NCBI GenBank assembly: GCA_017447805.1
Contig: JAFSMR010000006.1
Location: 1-50,313 of the forward strand
DNA length: 50,313 bases
Direction of reading: 5' to 3'
DNA from: Kiritimatiellia bacterium
GTDB lineage: Bacteria > Verrucomicrobiota > Kiritimatiellia > RFP12 > UBA1067
Positions 16,233 to 24,218 of the stretch are shown one piece after another. Position 1 is the stretch's first letter, and every line of letters begins with the position of its first letter. The position numbers and the translations under genes are program-made. The notes beneath the pieces are model-generated. The model was not told the origin of the DNA and did not search any database. It saw nothing but the letters and a program-made list of their open reading frames with translations.

Positions 16233-17006
16233 ATGAAACGCAAGGTAGTATTTCTCTTAATCGCTTCGGTTGTGTGCGGCGCGATGATTTATTCAGGCTC
16301 GCGCGGCAGAAAACAAAATGGCGCTGTTTATCGCGTCGAATGGCCTGTAATGGGAACTGTTGCCGCATTTCAGACTCGCAATGAAGCAGATTTGGAAAAG
16401 GCGCATGAAGTAAAAGCCGTCTTTGCCGAGGTCGAAAGGTTGCTCAATGCGCACAATAAAGAAAGCGAGCTAAGTAAACTCGCATCATTTAGCGATTACG
16501 AGATATTGGAAAAGTGCTCACCTTTCGTGAGACCTTGCTACGAAAGCGCGTTTGAAATCGAAAGACTAAGCGCCGGCGCATTTTCTCCGCGCTGGAGGGG
16601 CGCCAATACTCTTGATTTAGGCGCAATTGCCAAAGGATTTGCCGTGGATATGGCGGCTGAAAAGATTGGCAAGATGGATGCCTTGATAGATTTAGGCGGA
16701 AATCTGAAAGCGCTCGGCGGAGAATGGAAGGTTTCTATCGAAGGAACGGACGAGGTATTTATACTAAAAGAAGGTGAAGCTTGCGCGACAAGCGCAGAGT
16801 ATTATCGCGGCAAGCACATAAAGGACGCTAGAACCGGGCAAAGCGTGCACGGTTCGTTATATTCCGCGAGCGTGATAATGCCGACATCAGCTATGATTGC
16901 GGATGCTCTTTCGACCGTCCTATTCATTTTCGGACGCGAAAAAGGTGAAGAATTCATCCACACCAATTTCCCAAGCGCCAGAATTATTTCGATCGATAGA
17001 AAATGA
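16233..17006 (+). CDS. apbE: FAD:protein FMN transferase (ApbE family)
   Basis: Attaches FMN covalently to Thr residues of flavoproteins such as NqrC or RnfG. The 257-residue product starts at ATG 16233 (a TTG two codons earlier is less likely) and has an N-terminal hydrophobic signal or anchor (about 5-22), placing it in the periplasm. Family motifs visible: DLGAIAKGFAVD near 130, HIKDARTG near 192 and the metal-binding SAMIADALSTVLFIFG near 220. It is shorter than the ~340 residues of E. coli ApbE, with a reduced N-terminal region. No flavoprotein target is encoded nearby. Confidence 0.9.
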   Translation: MKRKVVFLLIASVVCGAMIYSGSRGRKQNGAVYRVEWPVMGTVAAFQTRNEADLEKAHEVKAVFAEVERLLNAHNKESELSKLASFSDYEILEKCSPFVRPCYESAFEIERLSAGAFSPRWRGANTLDLGAIAKGFAVDMAAEKIGKMDALIDLGGNLKALGGEWKVSIEGTDEVFILKEGEACATSAEYYRGKHIKDARTGQSVHGSLYSASVIMPTSAMIADALSTVLFIFGREKGEEFIHTNFPSARIISIDRK

Positions 17007-17041
17007 CCTATCGACTTTTTTCGAAAAAATCCCGTAGAGGG

Positions 17042-17071
17042 TTGACCTAAGGCGGGGAAAAATGATATAAT
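17042..17071 (+). promoter_or_regulatory. promoter for tRNA-Thr
   Basis: -35 TTGACC (17042-17047), 18-base spacer, -10 TATAAT (17066-17071) with TGA before it. It is closely similar to the tRNA-Asn promoter, including the ATGCG that follows the -10. Confidence 0.75.
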
Positions 17072-17083
17072 ATGCGCCAACAA

Positions 17084-17161
17084 GCCGGGTTGGCACAGTG
17101 GCGACTGCGCCTCATTTGTAATGAGGAATTACCAGGGGTTCGAGTCCCTTACCCGGCTCCA
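17084..17161 (+). tRNA. tRNA-Thr (anticodon TGT)
   Basis: Acceptor GCCGGGT/ACCCGGC, anticodon stem CCTCA/TGAGG with loop TTTGTAA (TGT), T-arm AGGGG-TTCGAGT-CCCTT, discriminator T and encoded CCA (17159-17161). The D-stem has one mismatch (A-C) and the variable loop is a little long (AATTACC). ridA begins 27 bases downstream, probably on the same transcript. Confidence 0.95.
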
Positions 17162-17188
17162 TTTTTTTTGACTGGAAGGAGAAACGAG

Positions 17189-17572
17189 ATGATTGAAGTA
17201 ATAGCAAGTGAAAAGGCGCCGAAGGCGTTAGGACCTTATTCCCAAGCCCTTAAGATTGGCGGGTTTGTTTTTTGTTCCGGCCAAATTCCGCTAGTGCCAG
17301 AGACAGGCGCGATTGTCGAGGGCGGCATCGATGCGCAGACCCGTCAAGCAATCTCGAATCTCGCGAATGTTCTTGCGGCGGCAAATTCAAGCCTTTCCGA
17401 TGTCGTGAAGACGACCGTTTTTATCAAAGACATGAATGATTTTGCCGCTCTCAACGCGGTGTATGCCGAGATGTTTGGCGATACAAAGCCTGCGCGCTCA
17501 TGTGTCGAGGTCGCTCGCCTTCCGAAAGACGTGAAAGTTGAAATCGAGTGCATTGCAGTCGCAAACGGCTAA
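17189..17572 (+). CDS. ridA: RidA family reactive enamine/imine deaminase
   Basis: Hydrolyses reactive 2-aminoacrylate and similar imines formed by PLP enzymes. The 127 residues match the family. The N-terminal [20 protein letters not shown] and C-terminal [20 protein letters not shown] blocks are diagnostic, with the Arg that binds the substrate carboxylate in PARS. The ATG at 17189 has GGAGA upstream; the longer frame runs into the tRNA. It is preceded by tRNA-Thr and followed after 25 bases by the iPGM-like gene. Confidence 0.95.
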   Translation: MIEVIASEKAPKALGPYSQALKIGGFVFCSGQIPLVPETGAIVEGGIDAQTRQAISNLANVLAAANSSLSDVVKTTVFIKDMNDFAALNAVYAEMFGDTKPARSCVEVARLPKDVKVEIECIAVANG

Positions 17573-17597
17573 TGGCCGGTCAATCGCATAGCGGAGA

Positions 17598-18458
17598 ATG
17601 AAGATATTATTTCTATTCATCGATGGAGTTGGGCTACGCGAGCCTGCTACCGATAATCCGCTAAATCCAGAAGTCTGCCCACAGCTTTGCCGGCTGATAG
17701 AAAAACATTCCGTTGCGATTGATGCCAATCTCGATGTCGAGGGTATTCCGCAAAGCGCAACGGGGCAAGCGACAATGTTTACTGGAATCAACTGCGCGGC
17801 GGCCATGGGTAAACATTGCGAAGGTTTCCCTGGGCCAGGGCTTCGAAGAATAATAGAAGAAAACAATCTTTTCCTCCAGCTGCTCAAGCGCGGCAAAAAG
17901 GTGTCGTTTGCAGATGCATACCTCGTTGAAAGCGTAGACGAGCTTGAGATGCGCCGTTTCAAATCAGTCACTACCGTCATGGCGCTCACGGCGCCCGAGA
18001 CGATAAGGACGGTCGATGATTTGATCGAAGATAAGGCTGTATTGCAAGATATAACTCGCGAAACGATACAAGATCGCTACCCGGATATCCCCGTAGTTAC
18101 TCCGCAAAGGGCGGCGAGTCAGCTAGCGACAATCGCGATAGAAAACGATTTTACGCTTTTCGAATTCTTCCAGACCGACGTATCGGGTCATTCGTTAGAT
18201 TATACCCGTGCATGCACAGTGCTAAGAACATACGATAGATTTCTTGAAAAGCTTGTGCAGTTGGCGGAAGTATCCGGGTTTACTATCGTAATGACGGCCG
18301 ACCACGGGAATATCGAAAATGTTTCCGAGCGCGGGCATACACGCAATCCCGTGCCGTTTATCGCGTATGGGCCGAGAGCCGCTTTGCTGTTAAATGGCGT
18401 GAAATCGTTAATCGATGTAACTCCCGCGATATTAAACGCATTCGATTGCGCGCTGTAG
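17598..18458 (+). CDS. metalloenzyme of the iPGM/alkaline phosphatase superfamily
   Basis: A 286-residue protein. Metal-binding motifs of the cofactor-independent phosphoglycerate mutase/alkaline phosphatase superfamily are visible: FIDGVGL at the N-terminus, SATGQATMFTG (nucleophile position), TDVSGHSLD, and TADHGNIENV with GHTRNPVP near the C-terminus. It is far shorter than true GpmI (~510 residues) and lacks its inserted domain, so it is probably a stand-alone phosphatase or mutase of unknown substrate. It lies 25 bases after ridA with a CGGAG site. Confidence 0.85.
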   Translation: MKILFLFIDGVGLREPATDNPLNPEVCPQLCRLIEKHSVAIDANLDVEGIPQSATGQATMFTGINCAAAMGKHCEGFPGPGLRRIIEENNLFLQLLKRGKKVSFADAYLVESVDELEMRRFKSVTTVMALTAPETIRTVDDLIEDKAVLQDITRETIQDRYPDIPVVTPQRAASQLATIAIENDFTLFEFFQTDVSGHSLDYTRACTVLRTYDRFLEKLVQLAEVSGFTIVMTADHGNIENVSERGHTRNPVPFIAYGPRAALLLNGVKSLIDVTPAILNAFDCAL

Positions 18459-18501
18459 GCGCAAGCCTGGCATCGATAATAGGATAAGAAGCTGAAAGCC
18501 A

Positions 18502-18530
18502 TTGCAAGAATGCGCCAAATATGATAAAAT
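18502..18530 (+). promoter_or_regulatory. promoter for the transglutaminase-fold gene cluster
   Basis: -35 TTGCAA (18502-18507), 17-base spacer, -10 TAAAAT (18525-18530) with TGA upstream, then ACGCGGCG at the expected start site. Confidence 0.65.
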
Positions 18531-18555
18531 ACGCGGCGTATAAGCTGATAATAAG

Positions 18556-20601
18556 ATGAATATAAAATTTCTAGTCTCGTGTTTTACATTGGTTTCGAGC
18601 CTTGTCGCATTTACCATTGCGGCCAGAGCCGAGCTTTCGCCAAAAGAAGAAGATCTCGCGCGCGTCAAAGCATATATTTGCGCGGCGGCGGGCAATAAGA
18701 CGATTGAGGCGATAAAAGCCAAGGAAGGCGGCAAAGAATTTTGCGATGCTTTCTTTGGCGATGTGGACTGGATGGAAGAATTCGCCGGCTCTGGCCCGTG
18801 GGGTTCCAATGCGGCGAAAAGTCTTGAGGCGTTAGACCTCCTATATTGGAACGATGAAAAACCCTACAAAGGCTCCAAGCGTTTCATCGAAACAAAACTT
18901 GGTCGAAATATCGCAACAGCTCTAGCTTTGAATCATGCGCATGATTTCGATGATGAAAAATTAGTTGGGATATTCGCGGCGTATCGTCAATGGGCGGAAG
19001 ATGGCATGCTTGATGATAGCGCCCAATCGCTCGATACCAGAAAGTGGCGCGAAGTTTTAACATTTGGACAAAATGCGCCGCTCGATTTGGAAAATCTCCT
19101 TTGGATTCATGATTTTGCGAACGTAAAGGCAGATAGATACGGCGCGATTTGCTGGGAGTGCGTTTACAGGTTGCATAATTGTTTTGGAGATTCTGTTCAA
19201 GGGCCAATGTATTACAAGCCGTGGGAACATAGGTGGAATACGCAGGAGCTTCGCTACAGAGTAGGCGGGGTTTGCGGCGCGCTATCGAAATTCGGTTCGC
19301 ATTCTGCCGCCTCGCATGGCATAAGGTCGTTCACGGCCGGTCAACCAAGTCACTGCGCGTATATGCTCTGGGATGCACAAAAGAATCGCTGGGGAATCAG
19401 CTATTCGGTAACAGGTCGAACCGGTTCTCATTTTTCTCTCGGTGCCCCATATTGCTTCACTGCGAACGAAGAGCAAGATAGATATTTCAACGATCCCAAT
19501 CGCATGAAGGCCGAGCGATATAGGTGGGAAGGCAAGTACGAAGAGGCGATGAGGGAAGTCGACGGCAACTGGCAGGCCGCCGATGAATGGCTGCAATTGT
19601 TGAAAGCGAGAAATGCAACGAAGGAAGAATGGTCGACATTCGCCGCGATATTGCGTGCGACATTTTCTACTGCCCCCTATCAAGGCTGGCAGCTATATTA
19701 TCAATATCTCGACCAAGTAAAGCCGGAAGATAAAATCCGCGAAGCGAAGAAAGGTTTTCTCGCGTTCAAGGAAAATCCGGCGGAATCTTTCGAGCCGCTC
19801 CTCTTTGACGTGAAAATTCTCGATGAGCTTACCAAGAGGCTTGGGGGCGGTGGAGAGAGAATTTGGCAGATGCTGCCGGCGATTTTGGAAGGGCAGGCCA
19901 AAAGCAAGAATTTCTTCCGTCAGAGTGTGAATTGGGCGGCAGGCAAATTGATGACGAGCCCCGAAAATTGCGCACGCTTCATAGATATGGTTGGGAAAAT
20001 CGCCTCGGAATTCGGCGCGGAATTGGATTTCAAAGGCATGATTGTAAAAGCTTCTTCAAAGATAGATCTCGATATGTGGCGCCAGGTGCATTCATTGATG
20101 GACCGTATTTCGCCAGAATCGCGAACGCCGCAAGGCGGCAAGAGCTGGCCGCGCGAAATCGGCGGCAAACCGATTCTTTCGGAAGATGGTATGCTCGTTA
20201 TATCAACTACTTCCACTTGGGATACTCCGCTTAGATATCGCGATGCGCTAGAAGCGACAGGCCGCGGCGGAAACAATAATAATTCATTCCATACGAATAA
20301 AGAAGATGCGCCATGGGCAATGGTCGCGCTGCCGGGTCCGGCGGAAATTTCCGATATAATTATCGTAAACTCCGGCAGCCACCAAAATCGTCCTCGCCAA
20401 GTTCCTCTTAGGGTGTGGCTTAGCGAAGACGGGCAGAATTTCTTCGAAGTCTACGCAAGCGATCGCGTTCAGAATGAATGGCAAGTAAATCTAGCAGAAC
20501 CCAAGAAAGCGAAATTCGTCAAGGTCGGTAGATTGCCGGGCGCTATGAACAATGTATTCCATCTCTCAAAAATTCTCGTATATGGCAAAAAATTGTATTG
20601 A
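18556..20601 (+). CDS. exported transglutaminase-fold protein with C-terminal F5/8-type domain
   Basis: A 681-residue protein with a signal peptide (about 1-25). Around residues 237-275 the sequence GGVCGALSKFG ... GQPSHCAYMLWD matches the transglutaminase-like core: Cys240, His266 and a following Asp or Trp-anchored acid. Similar GGVCG...GQPGHA blocks occur in large exported proteins of PVC bacteria. A helical middle region (about 310-540) follows. The last ~140 residues form a discoidin (F5/8C)-like beta domain (phrases SDIIIVNSGSHQNRPRQVPLRVWLSEDGQNF), often carbohydrate-binding. Proposed role: protease, amidase or cross-linking enzyme acting on a surface polymer. The 3' end overlaps manC by 20 bases. 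Confidence 0.7.
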   Translation: MNIKFLVSCFTLVSSLVAFTIAARAELSPKEEDLARVKAYICAAAGNKTIEAIKAKEGGKEFCDAFFGDVDWMEEFAGSGPWGSNAAKSLEALDLLYWNDEKPYKGSKRFIETKLGRNIATALALNHAHDFDDEKLVGIFAAYRQWAEDGMLDDSAQSLDTRKWREVLTFGQNAPLDLENLLWIHDFANVKADRYGAICWECVYRLHNCFGDSVQGPMYYKPWEHRWNTQELRYRVGGVCGALSKFGSHSAASHGIRSFTAGQPSHCAYMLWDAQKNRWGISYSVTGRTGSHFSLGAPYCFTANEEQDRYFNDPNRMKAERYRWEGKYEEAMREVDGNWQAADEWLQLLKARNATKEEWSTFAAILRATFSTAPYQGWQLYYQYLDQVKPEDKIREAKKGFLAFKENPAESFEPLLFDVKILDELTKRLGGGGERIWQMLPAILEGQAKSKNFFRQSVNWAAGKLMTSPENCARFIDMVGKIASEFGAELDFKGMIVKASSKIDLDMWRQVHSLMDRISPESRTPQGGKSWPREIGGKPILSEDGMLVISTTSTWDTPLRYRDALEATGRGGNNNNSFHTNKEDAPWAMVALPGPAEISDIIIVNSGSHQNRPRQVPLRVWLSEDGQNFFEVYASDRVQNEWQVNLAEPKKAKFVKVGRLPGAMNNVFHLSKILVYGKKLY

Positions 20602-21559
20602 TAAAGCAGTGATATTGGCTGGCGGGAGCGGAGAAAGATTTTGGCCGCTTTCCACCCCGGAGCGTCCAAAGCAGTTTCTTCGCGTTTTCGGCGGCGAGAG
20701 CTTGATACGCCAAAGCGTAAACAGAATACTCGGCCTTGTGGCAACGAAGGATATATTCGTCGTTACATCGAAAGAACTCGTCAGTGCAACGAGGAAGGAA
20801 TTGCCGGAACTTCCCGCCGAAAACATAATCGGCGAGCCGATGAGGCGCGATACGGGCGCGGCTGTTGCGCTAGGCGTAAGCGCGGCAAAAAACGGCGTCG
20901 TCGCATTTTTCCCGAGCGACCAAATGGTCGGCGATACTCTCGGCTTCAGGAAAGTCCTGATGAAAGCCGCGCAAATCGCCGGCAAGCAGCCTAAGATCGT
21001 CACAATCGGAATCAAACCTACATTCCCTGCAACGGGATTCGGTTATATCGATCCCGTGACGAAGCGCTTCGTCGAAAAGCCGGATTTGAAGCATGCAAAA
21101 ACCTATCTCAAAAAAGGGTTTTTGTGGAACGCCGGCATCTTCCTCGCGCAGGCGGAAACTTTCCGCGGTGCATTTGCCGCTTTCGCGCCGGAGCTGAAGA
21201 CGCTCTTCGATTGGCCGAACATAAATCTCTCTAAAGTCTATACGGCGCTACCGAGGATTTCTTTCGACTTCGCCGTGATGGAAAAATTCCGTGGAATAGA
21301 AGTCGTCCCAGGCGATTTCGGTTGGGATGACGTAGGCTCGTTTGCGGCGTTCGATAAATATTTTCCGCATGATACAAACAGCAATGTGCGCGAAGGGCCT
21401 TGCACGGTAGTAGATTCCAGCGGCAATATCTGCGTCGCCAGAAGCGCGAGAATATCTCTTTTGGGCGTGAACAATCTCGTAGTCATAACAACGCCGGATG
21501 CTGTTCTCGTCGCAGATAAATCGCGCATATCCGAGATGAAGAAGCTTTTCAAGAAATGA
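20582..21559 (+). CDS. manC: mannose-1-phosphate guanylyltransferase
   Basis: Makes GDP-mannose from mannose 1-phosphate and GTP, a precursor for surface polysaccharides and GDP-fucose. The 325-residue product has the nucleotidyltransferase signature LAGGSGERFWPLS with PERPKQF, and downstream FFPSDQMVG, FVEKPD, WNAGIFL and GDFGWDDVGS. It is a monofunctional short form without the C-terminal isomerase domain. The ATG at 20582 lies inside the end of the preceding gene. The stop overlaps truA (ATGA). Confidence 0.92.
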   Translation: MAKNCIDKAVILAGGSGERFWPLSTPERPKQFLRVFGGESLIRQSVNRILGLVATKDIFVVTSKELVSATRKELPELPAENIIGEPMRRDTGAAVALGVSAAKNGVVAFFPSDQMVGDTLGFRKVLMKAAQIAGKQPKIVTIGIKPTFPATGFGYIDPVTKRFVEKPDLKHAKTYLKKGFLWNAGIFLAQAETFRGAFAAFAPELKTLFDWPNINLSKVYTALPRISFDFAVMEKFRGIEVVPGDFGWDDVGSFAAFDKYFPHDTNSNVREGPCTVVDSSGNICVARSARISLLGVNNLVVITTPDAVLVADKSRISEMKKLFKK

Positions 21560-22371
21560 AGCTCAAGCTGCCACACCTAGAAGCATCAAAGCCGGCAGAA
21601 GAAAAATTGCCGGTTCAAAGATTTAAAGCTGTAATAGCTTATGATGGAACCTCCTATTCCGGTTGGCAATTCCAGAGCAATGCGATAACCGTTCAGCAAG
21701 TCGTGGAAGATGCGTTGAAATGGCTCGAGGGCGCGCCAGTTAGAATAAACGGTTCATCGAGAACAGATGCCGGGGTTCACGCAAAAGGTTTTGTAGGTCA
21801 TTTCGATATGACAAAGCCAATCCCCGCCGAAAAAATTGCGCGTGCCATGAATTCGCGTCTCCCCGAATCTGTCAGGTTTATGAAGGTGACTAAAGTCAAA
21901 CCCGATTTCAATGCGCGGCTAGATGCTTACGGAAAAGAATATCGCTACCAAATCTATCAAGCTCCCATCATGCCGCCGCACCTCGTGCCATACTGGACAT
22001 ACTGCCATAAGCCGCTAGACCTCAAAGCGATGCAGGAAGGTGCAAAATATTTCGAAGGCAAGAACGATTTTCGTTCTTTCGCCGCGACTCCACCCGATAA
22101 ACCTCTCAATAACACCGTGCGAAACGTCTATTCCTGCAAAGTGAAAAAAAGCGGACCGAAATATACGATTATCGTAAGAGGTGACGGGTTTTTGTATAAG
22201 CAAGTCCGTTCTATGGCGGGGTTTTTGATTTCCGTCGGCAAAGGTACCGAAAAGCCGGAGGCCGTCAAGGAGCTTCTCGAGCATCCAATTCCTCGAACTG
22301 CGCGCGTCGAAACTGCTCCAGCACGAGGACTCTTTTTGTGGAAAGTTTTTTATAGTCCGATAAAAAAATAA
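21556..22371 (+). CDS. truA: tRNA pseudouridine(38-40) synthase
   Basis: Isomerises uridines 38-40 in the tRNA anticodon arm. The 271 residues match the family. The catalytic Asp lies in SSRTDAGVHA; YDGTSYSGWQFQ at the N-terminus, KEYRYQIY and GDGFLYKQVRSMAGFL complete the usual set. A ~20-residue Lys/Pro-rich N-terminal extension precedes the core. It overlaps manC by 4 bases and the next gene by 1 base (TAATG), so all three are co-translated. Confidence 0.95.
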   Translation: MKLKLPHLEASKPAEEKLPVQRFKAVIAYDGTSYSGWQFQSNAITVQQVVEDALKWLEGAPVRINGSSRTDAGVHAKGFVGHFDMTKPIPAEKIARAMNSRLPESVRFMKVTKVKPDFNARLDAYGKEYRYQIYQAPIMPPHLVPYWTYCHKPLDLKAMQEGAKYFEGKNDFRSFAATPPDKPLNNTVRNVYSCKVKKSGPKYTIIVRGDGFLYKQVRSMAGFLISVGKGTEKPEAVKELLEHPIPRTARVETAPARGLFLWKVFYSPIKK

Positions 22372-22655
22372 TGGAAGAGAGAATCGTCAATGGTATCAAG
22401 GCAAGAGTTGCAAAGAGCTTTTTCGCTCGCTTGAAAGGCTTGATTGGAGTAAAAGATTTGGCGGAAGGCGAAGGACTTCTTATCGAAAGATGCTCGTCTA
22501 TCCATACTTGTTTTATGTCAATGACAATCGATGCTACATTCTTGGACGAGAACGAAAGGGTAGTTCGCATCGTTAAAGGCATTAAGCCTTGGCGCTTATG
22601 CGTCTTAGGCGGCAAAGGCGCAAAAAAAGTCTTGGAAACGAAAAGTTCTCTTTAG
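22371..22655 (+). CDS. DUF192 family protein
   Basis: A 94-residue protein with the DUF192 pattern: ARLKGLIGV near 20, a hydrophobic turn GLLIERCSSIHTCFM and DATFLDENERVVRIV. Most DUF192 proteins are exported and ~120-150 residues; this one lacks a signal peptide and is probably cytoplasmic. Function of the family is unknown. It starts on the last base of the truA stop codon. Confidence 0.8.
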   Translation: MEERIVNGIKARVAKSFFARLKGLIGVKDLAEGEGLLIERCSSIHTCFMSMTIDATFLDENERVVRIVKGIKPWRLCVLGGKGAKKVLETKSSL

Positions 22656-22679
22656 CTAGAGGTTGATGGAAGGAGGAAT

Positions 22680-23834
22680 ATGAAAACGATCGGGAAAGTA
22701 TTAATGGTTTTGATATTATTCATATCGAATATGGCGATGGCTGCTTCAAGCCTATCTCCTACACCTGCCGAGGTTTCGGCAAAATTATCCGAGCTTTTCC
22801 TTACGACCGACCCCGACCTCTATAAACCAATCGGCTACAAGGCGCCAAAGGCTTATGGCGGGGGGCAACTAATTCATTATAGCGTCGTGTCGCTATGGGT
22901 AAATGCGCTCGAATGCGCAAGGCTATCGAATAATTCAGAGCTCGAAAAGCGTCTTGTCGCCGCATTTGAGCCGGCCTACAACGAAAAGAAGATTTGGATG
23001 AATAATTACCGTCATGTCGATTTATCGATAGTTGGCGCTATTGCGATTGAAATTTATATATTGACAGGAGATGAGCGAGCTAAAGCGCTTGGGCTGAGAT
23101 ACGCCGATCGCCAGTGGGAAGAGCCCAAGGAAGACTGCGACTGGGGTGATAAGTGGTATGAAAAGATCACCCTCGAGGAGCGCCGTGAGAATTGGGGAAA
23201 AGGGTATAGTCCCGAGACTCGTCTATGGATAGATGATATGTATATGATAAGCGTTCTTCAAGGCTTGGCTTATCGCGCAACAAACGACAGGAAGTATATC
23301 GAACGTTCAGCGAAAGAAATGTGCCTCTATCTAAAGCGCCTTCAGCGCGAAGACGGCTTATTCAATCATGCGCCTAGCGCACCGTTCGCATGGGGACGCG
23401 GCAATGGTTGGATGGCTGCGGCGATGGCGATGAATCTAGCGCTATTGCCGAAAGATTCCGAGTGGCGCGAGCCTATCCTTGCAGACTACATCAAGATGAT
23501 GAAAGCTTTGAAAGAAAAGCAAAGACCAAACGGACTTTGGGGGCAAATCGTAGATGATGAAGAATCTTACGATGAAACCAGCGCTTCGGCGATGTTCGCT
23601 TACGCATTTGCAGAAGGTGCAAAAGCAGGTGTTTTAGATGATGAATATCTCGCCGCGGCAAAGCGCGCGTATAATGCGCTCGTCGCGCGGCTAGATGAAT
23701 ATGGCAATATTTCCGATGTTTGCGTAGGAACAGGCTGGAAGAACGATCGTCATCACTACCTAACGCGTCCACGCGCCAACGGCGATCCTCACGGTCAGGC
23801 TCCGCTTCTCTGGCTTTGCAAAGCGCTTTTGTAA
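22680..23834 (+). CDS. exported GH105/GH88-type unsaturated glycuronyl hydrolase
   Basis: A 384-residue protein with a signal peptide (about 1-21). It belongs to the GH105/GH88 six-hairpin family that removes the unsaturated uronic acid left by polysaccharide lyases, as in rhamnogalacturonan or ulvan breakdown. Visible blocks: HVDLSIVG, RLWIDDMYM (acidic pair at 185-186, region of the catalytic Asp), WGRGNGWMAAAM, DETSASAMFAYA and NGDPHGQAPLLW. A strong AAGGAGG site precedes the ATG. No polysaccharide lyase is in the window. GH105 is favoured over GH88 by the GRGNGW and NGDPHGQ motifs. Confidence 0.88.
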   Translation: MKTIGKVLMVLILFISNMAMAASSLSPTPAEVSAKLSELFLTTDPDLYKPIGYKAPKAYGGGQLIHYSVVSLWVNALECARLSNNSELEKRLVAAFEPAYNEKKIWMNNYRHVDLSIVGAIAIEIYILTGDERAKALGLRYADRQWEEPKEDCDWGDKWYEKITLEERRENWGKGYSPETRLWIDDMYMISVLQGLAYRATNDRKYIERSAKEMCLYLKRLQREDGLFNHAPSAPFAWGRGNGWMAAAMAMNLALLPKDSEWREPILADYIKMMKALKEKQRPNGLWGQIVDDEESYDETSASAMFAYAFAEGAKAGVLDDEYLAAAKRAYNALVARLDEYGNISDVCVGTGWKNDRHHYLTRPRANGDPHGQAPLLWLCKALL

Positions 23835-23857
23835 GCTAAATCAAGTTCAGATGTTCA

Positions 23858-23894
23858 GGGCGGCTTCGCCGCGTTCAGATGTTCAGAAGTTCAG
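23858..23894 (+). repeat. dispersed hairpin element, copy 2
   Basis: Shares an uninterrupted core of about 24 bases with the reverse complement of 935-971. GCGGC-ttc-GCCGC forms a short hairpin; TTCAGATGTTCAG follows. The gap between GH105 and the LRR gene (23835-24218) contains this element, a GTCGTAGAGTGGAATTG phrase (ending at 23940), the inverted repeat below and the LRR promoter, but no gene. Confidence 0.75.
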
Positions 23895-23946
23895 GCAGTT
23901 TGGAGTTGTAGTTTGAAGTTGTAGTCGTAGAGTGGAATTGTTGATT

Positions 23947-24089
23947 TAGTTGGAGTTACGAGTTGGAGTTGGAGAAAGGAATTGTTAATTTCCCTCTGCG
24001 TACTCTGCGCCTTTGCGACTCTCGGGTTAAATAAAAACAGAACAAAATCGCCAATTCCACTCTCCAACTCCAACTCGAAACTCCAACTA
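23947..24089. repeat. 38-bp inverted repeat around a 67-base loop (MITE-like)
   Basis: Left arm 23947-23984 and right arm 24052-24089 are reverse complements at 35 of 38 positions. The arms are built of AGTTGGAGTT phrases. The loop holds CTCTGCGTACTCTGCGCC and CTTTGCGACTCTCGGG, which resembles CTCTGCG/CTTTGCG dispersed repeats I recall from unrelated genomes. No transposase or open frame is inside. Confidence 0.8.
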
Positions 24090-24123
24090 ATTTCCACATT
24101 GGCAAAAAATTCCCCACGCCTCC

Positions 24124-24153
24124 TTGCGCGAGAGCGGTGGAATATGGTATAAT
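24124..24153 (+). promoter_or_regulatory. promoter for the LRR lipoprotein
   Basis: -35 TTGCGC (24124-24129), 18-base spacer, -10 TATAAT (24148-24153) with TGG before it. The leader is about 60 bases and contains a small hairpin GGCGA-tatc-TCGCC before an AGAAAGG ribosome-binding site. Confidence 0.7.
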
Positions 24154-24218
24154 ATAAAAAAACATGGCGATATCTCGCCGGGTATTAAGTGGCAGGCGCT
24201 CCAGAAAGGTAGTCTTAG

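Noticed and set aside
23835..24218. Insertion sequence between GH105 and the LRR gene
   Set aside because: Inverted repeats are present but there is no transposase frame or target duplication; kept only as a MITE-like repeat.
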